Below are positions 15,035 through 17,698 of a DNA stretch of 17,698 nt, in pieces. The notes beneath the pieces were generated by a model that saw nothing but the letters and a program-made list of their open reading frames with translations, did no database searches and was not told where the DNA came from. This DNA comes from an uncultured Collinsella sp. (GTDB lineage: Bacteria > Actinomycetota > Coriobacteriia > Coriobacteriales > Coriobacteriaceae). The position numbers were made by a program, and so were the translations under genes. Position 1 is the first letter of the stretch. Every line of letters begins with the position of its first letter. The stretch covers positions 1 through 17,698 of the forward strand of contig CATYVH010000039.1 of NCBI GenBank assembly GCA_958413765.1. The letters are read 5' to 3'.

Positions 15035-16138
15035 ATGTCCAAGCCGCGTCGTCGTAAGCAGAAAAAGCAGGTCAAGGCCGAGCTCAAGCTCAGGCAGTTT
15101 GCCGCCACCGAGCTTTCCGACCAGCTTGCCGCCCTTCCTTGCGCCGCCGACCTGCCGCGCTTTATGGTCGACACGGTCGCCGGCGCCTATGCGCCCGCCG
15201 ATGCCGAGCTCATGATCGAGGGCTTCGGCGCCGCGGCCACACGCCCGGTCACGCTGCGCGCCAACACGCTCAAGGCAACCGCCGAGGACATCGCTGCGGC
15301 GCTCGATGCCGCCGGCATCGCCCACAACGCTGTCGCCTGGTACCCGGACGCCTTTATCCTGCCCGAGGCCCAGGTTTCCGATCTGTGGGATCTCGACATC
15401 TACCGCGACGGCAAAATCTACCTGCAGAGCCTGTCGTCCATGATGCCGCCGCTGGTCCTGGGCGCACAGGCAGGCGAGGACATCCTGGACATGTGCGCAG
15501 CCCCCGGTGGCAAGACGACGCAGATCGCCGCCCTCACGCAGGGGCAGGCGCACCTTACCGCCTGCGAGATGAGCATTCCCCGCGCCGAGAAGCTCGAAGC
15601 CAACCTCCACCGCCAAGGCGCAAAAAACGTGCCCGTCATGCGCATCGACGCACGCGAGCTCGACGAGTTCTTCCGCTTTGACCGCATCCTGCTCGACGCC
15701 CCCTGCACCGGCACGGGCACCGTCATCAGCGGCAACGAGAAAAGCCTGCGCGGCCTGACCGAGCAGCTGCTGAGCAAGTGTGCCCGCTCGCAGCGAGCAC
15801 TTCTGGACCGCGCCATGGGAGCCCTTAAACCGGGCGGCACGCTCGTCTATTCGACTTGTTCGATCTTGCCGCAGGAAAACGAGGACGCCCTGCAAGAGGC
15901 CCTCGACAAGCACATGGATTGCGAGCTTATCCCCCTCGACGGCACGCCGAGCGAAAGTGAAACGCGCCGTGCTCAGGAAGTTGGCGAAGAGCCACGCATC
16001 GAGTGCAACGCCCTCACCGAGGCCATCGCCGCCAGCCACGTCTCGTCCGTCGCCAACGGTATGCCCGGCACGCTGACCATTCCGCCTAGCCGCGACTTTG
16101 AGGGCTTCTACATTGCCCTGATCCGAAAACGCAGCTAG
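15035..16138 (+). CDS. RsmB/NOP2/NSUN-family RNA (cytosine-C5) methyltransferase
   Basis: A 367-aa SAM-dependent enzyme that methylates C5 of a cytosine in rRNA or tRNA. The N-terminus is very basic (KPRRRKQKKQVK, residues 3-14), as for RNA binding. SAM motif I is DMCAAPGGKT (152-161); the two functional cysteines are C224 in DAPCTG and C275 in STCS, the release and nucleophile cysteines of this family. The end, GFYIALIRK, is also characteristic. There is no C-terminal PUA-like domain, so it is shorter than RsmF (about 450-480 aa), and no NusB-like N-terminal domain, so it is not a plain RsmB. ATG 15035 follows GGAAGGAAAG. It begins 36 nt after the synthetase-like gene, so the two are probably co-transcribed. 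Target RNA unknown. Confidence 0.88.
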   Translation: MSKPRRRKQKKQVKAELKLRQFAATELSDQLAALPCAADLPRFMVDTVAGAYAPADAELMIEGFGAAATRPVTLRANTLKATAEDIAAALDAAGIAHNAVAWYPDAFILPEAQVSDLWDLDIYRDGKIYLQSLSSMMPPLVLGAQAGEDILDMCAAPGGKTTQIAALTQGQAHLTACEMSIPRAEKLEANLHRQGAKNVPVMRIDARELDEFFRFDRILLDAPCTGTGTVISGNEKSLRGLTEQLLSKCARSQRALLDRAMGALKPGGTLVYSTCSILPQENEDALQEALDKHMDCELIPLDGTPSESETRRAQEVGEEPRIECNALTEAIAASHVSSVANGMPGTLTIPPSRDFEGFYIALIRKRS

Positions 16139-16162
16139 CGCACGGATCCAAAACTCAACAAG

Positions 16163-16333
16163 CTATCTCTGTGCGCGTTTGCCCTGCTGGTCGCGATGCT
16201 GTTTAAGCATCGCGCGCTCCTTGCGTTCGACCCTTTTGCCCTTAATGGCCGTGACCACAAAGTAGATGACCGCGGCGGCAACGATTGCGCCCACACACAG
16301 GCCAATCGAGCCCAACATTGCTGTCAATTCCAT
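16163..16333 (-). CDS. Small (56-aa) single-pass membrane protein
   Basis: A short gene starting at ATG 16333 with GAGAGGTG about seven bases upstream and stopping at TAG 16165-16163. The product begins MELTAMLGS, has one hydrophobic helix (about 8-30, IGLCVGAIVAAAVIYFVV at its core), then a strongly basic tail (KGKRVERKERAMLKQHRDQQGKRAQR). By the positive-inside rule the tail is cytoplasmic. Size and layout resemble many unnamed small membrane proteins, and codon use is GC-rich like the neighbours. It converges on the methyltransferase gene, 24 bp away. Function unknown. Confidence 0.65.
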   Translation of the reverse strand: MELTAMLGSIGLCVGAIVAAAVIYFVVTAIKGKRVERKERAMLKQHRDQQGKRAQR

Positions 16334-16508
16334 ACCGCGTCACCTCTCTTTTAAACGGGACTTTCAAGATAGCACCTCGATCCCCGCCACCACAGCTCCT
16401 TCACGTTCGCCGCCCTTCGGTCTAACGGAGGACGCGGCGGGGAAAAATCAACTCGTCAAACGATTTAGCAAGCACAACGCTGCCGGTACCCTGCCGGCCG
16501 TCATCACA

Positions 16509-16514
16509 TAGAAT
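16509..16514 (+). promoter_or_regulatory. Possible -10 box giving a leaderless mRNA
   Basis: TAGAAT ends nine bases before the ATG at 16524, and there is no ribosome binding site in between (CGAGCCTCC). If this is the -10 box, transcription would begin at or within a few bases of the start codon, as in leaderless mRNAs common in actinobacteria. No -35 box is recognisable. The rest of 16334-16508 holds nothing I can name. Confidence 0.3.
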
Positions 16515-16523
16515 CGAGCCTCC

Positions 16524-17615
16524 ATGGATACCCTCAACGATCTAAACGAGCGCGTCGACGCCTTCGTCGGCACCAGCTCCTTCGACACGCCTGCCGCGGC
16601 AAACGACCAAGCTCCCATCGATGTGCCCGCCGAGGTTCACGAAGACATCGTCGCCTCGGTCGATTTCTCCGAGGTCGAGCTCGCAGACGAGTTCACCGAG
16701 CCCCAGGTAGCCGTCACGCCCAACGGCCTGCTCCCTATGGAGCCCCTGCCCATCGACGGACGTCTGCGCAAGGCTGCCCTTCGCATGCCCGACGAGATCG
16801 AGGAGGCCAGCGGCTTCACGCTCTTCGGCCGCCGCATCAAGTCGCTCATTTACACCACCGATGTCGCGGTTATCCGCAACTCCAACGCCGATGCCGTCTT
16901 TGCCGTTTACCCCTTCACGCCGCAGCCGGCCATTACGCAGGCACTGTTGACCGTCGCCGAGTGCCCGGTCTTTGTAGGCGTGGGCGGCGGAACTACGACC
17001 GGTAAGCGCTCCGTTCAGATGGCAGCCGTCTCCGAGATGCAGGGCGCGGCGGGCTGTGTGGTCAACTCCCCCGCCACCGCCGAGATGGTCGAGCACATCA
17101 CCAACATCGCCGACATCCCCGTCATCGCCACGGTCGTACGTTGCGACGACGATGCTCACGCAAAGGTGCGCGCCGGCGCCAAGATTCTTAACATCGCCGC
17201 TGGCAAAAACACGCCGCAGGTCCTGCGTGAACTGCGCGAGCACTATCCCAACCTGCCGCTCATCGCGCCGGGCGGCAAGACGCCCGAGAGCATCCGCGAG
17301 ACCATCGCCGCCGGCGCCAACGCCATCATCTGGACGCCGCCTTCGGCACAGCAGCTACAGACCGACATGATGCAGCGTTATCGCAAGATGAAGGAAGACG
17401 CCACGCCCGTTATCTCGCGCGACGATGTGCCCATTATCGACCAGGTCGCCGCCGCCGAAGTCAGCCAGGTCGAGAACATGAATCCCGACGTGCCGATTCC
17501 CGACGAGGTCATCGAGCGCGTCGCTTCGATCCACGAGCGCGTCGAGGAGCGTCGCGCCAACCGCGGGCTCAAGCCCTCACTGCACGGCTTTTTCTTCCGC
17601 GGAAAGAAACGCTAA
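16524..17615 (+). CDS. TIM-barrel-like protein of unknown function ('hydrolase' family in databases)
   Basis: A 363-aa protein. Residues 1-80 are an acidic, low-complexity extension. From about 85 on there is a conserved core I recall from proteins loosely labelled 'hydrolase' in clostridia and coriobacteria: EEASGFTLFGRRIKSLIYTTDVAVIRN, ADAVFAVYPFTPQP, then VFVGVGGGTTTGKRS (149-163), IPVIATVV (198-205), ILNIAAG (221-227) and PLIAPGGKTPESIRETIAAGANAI (245-268). The alternating hydrophobic strands and late GG / AGAN turns look like a phosphate-binding (beta/alpha)8 barrel such as KDPG aldolase or ThiG. The C-terminus is charged and ends GKKR. No catalytic residues can be assigned. Single gene, closed by a strong terminator. 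Confidence 0.75.
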   Translation: MDTLNDLNERVDAFVGTSSFDTPAAANDQAPIDVPAEVHEDIVASVDFSEVELADEFTEPQVAVTPNGLLPMEPLPIDGRLRKAALRMPDEIEEASGFTLFGRRIKSLIYTTDVAVIRNSNADAVFAVYPFTPQPAITQALLTVAECPVFVGVGGGTTTGKRSVQMAAVSEMQGAAGCVVNSPATAEMVEHITNIADIPVIATVVRCDDDAHAKVRAGAKILNIAAGKNTPQVLRELREHYPNLPLIAPGGKTPESIRETIAAGANAIIWTPPSAQQLQTDMMQRYRKMKEDATPVISRDDVPIIDQVAAAEVSQVENMNPDVPIPDEVIERVASIHERVEERRANRGLKPSLHGFFFRGKKR

Positions 17616-17649
17616 CCCCCAACAGCAAGGCCCGCCCCACAAATGAACT

Positions 17650-17690
17650 GCCTCCCATTTCTTGGACATGAGAAATGGGAGGCTTTCTTT
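17650..17690 (+). terminator. Rho-independent terminator after the TIM-barrel gene
   Basis: A perfect 13-bp stem GCCTCCCATTTCT / AGAAATGGGAGGC (17650-17662 and 17671-17683) with an 8-nt loop is followed by TTTCTTT. It is the clearest intrinsic terminator in the window, 35 nt after the stop codon. Confidence 0.85.
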
Positions 17691-17698
17691 ATGCGCGT

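Noticed and set aside
12722..16039. Very long (1105-codon) minus-strand open frame opposite the synthetase-like and methyltransferase genes
   Set aside because: It is antisense to two genes with clear family motifs, and its Gly/Val/Ala/Leu-rich composition is typical of the complement of GC-rich coding DNA.
16138..16176. GCGCAC / GTGCGC pairing as a bidirectional terminator between the methyltransferase and the 56-aa gene
   Set aside because: Only six pairs with a 27-nt loop and no proper T-run; too weak to call.

Overview
The window reads as part of a chromosome of a high-GC, gut-type actinobacterium. Gene content, GC-rich codon use and the repeat families resemble class Coriobacteriia, most likely Collinsella or a close relative. 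This is a judgement from recognition; no search was run. There is no prophage, insertion sequence, CRISPR array, rRNA or tRNA gene. The content is housekeeping and metabolic genes, one toxin-antitoxin cassette, and intergenic gaps unusually rich in palindromic and structured repeats.

Layout from left to right. 1-312 holds no gene: a possible terminator and the first copy of a 69-bp palindrome. 313-2466 (minus) is a HAD phosphatase followed by an M20/PepV-type dipeptidase. 2623-3483 (plus) is a DegV fatty-acid-binding protein. 3577-4187 (minus) is a DinJ/YafQ-type toxin-antitoxin pair with its operator. 4316-5074 (minus) is a LOG-family Rossmann protein preceded by a terminator-like hairpin. 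5285-6424 (minus) is tgt. 6425-6917 is a repeat-filled gap. 6918-7718 (minus) is a short-chain dehydrogenase. 8013-9794 (plus) is an acidic, coiled-coil, tail-anchored protein of unknown function. 9795-10161 is a second repeat-filled gap. 10162-12715 (minus) is DUF3267 protease-like protein, then queH, then queA. 12848-16138 (plus) is a divergent methionyl-tRNA-synthetase-like protein followed by an RsmB/NSUN-type RNA m5C methyltransferase. 16163-16333 (minus) is a 56-aa membrane protein. 16524-17615 (plus) is a TIM-barrel-like protein of unknown function, closed by a strong terminator.

Functional themes. Tgt, QueA and QueH cover insertion of preQ1 into tRNA, its conversion to epoxyqueuosine, and reduction to queuosine. 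No preQ1 synthesis gene is visible, which fits salvage or synthesis elsewhere. With the MetRS-like protein and the RNA methyltransferase, much of the right half concerns tRNA and rRNA.

The best candidates for something undescribed are two. (1) A roughly 135-nt structured element begins at the stop codons of both the SDR gene and queA; its four helices are conserved while their sequences differ, i.e. they covary, and a third partial copy lies nearby. (2) The MetRS-like protein keeps the family fold, but the residues expected to bind methionine and the KMSKS loop are changed.
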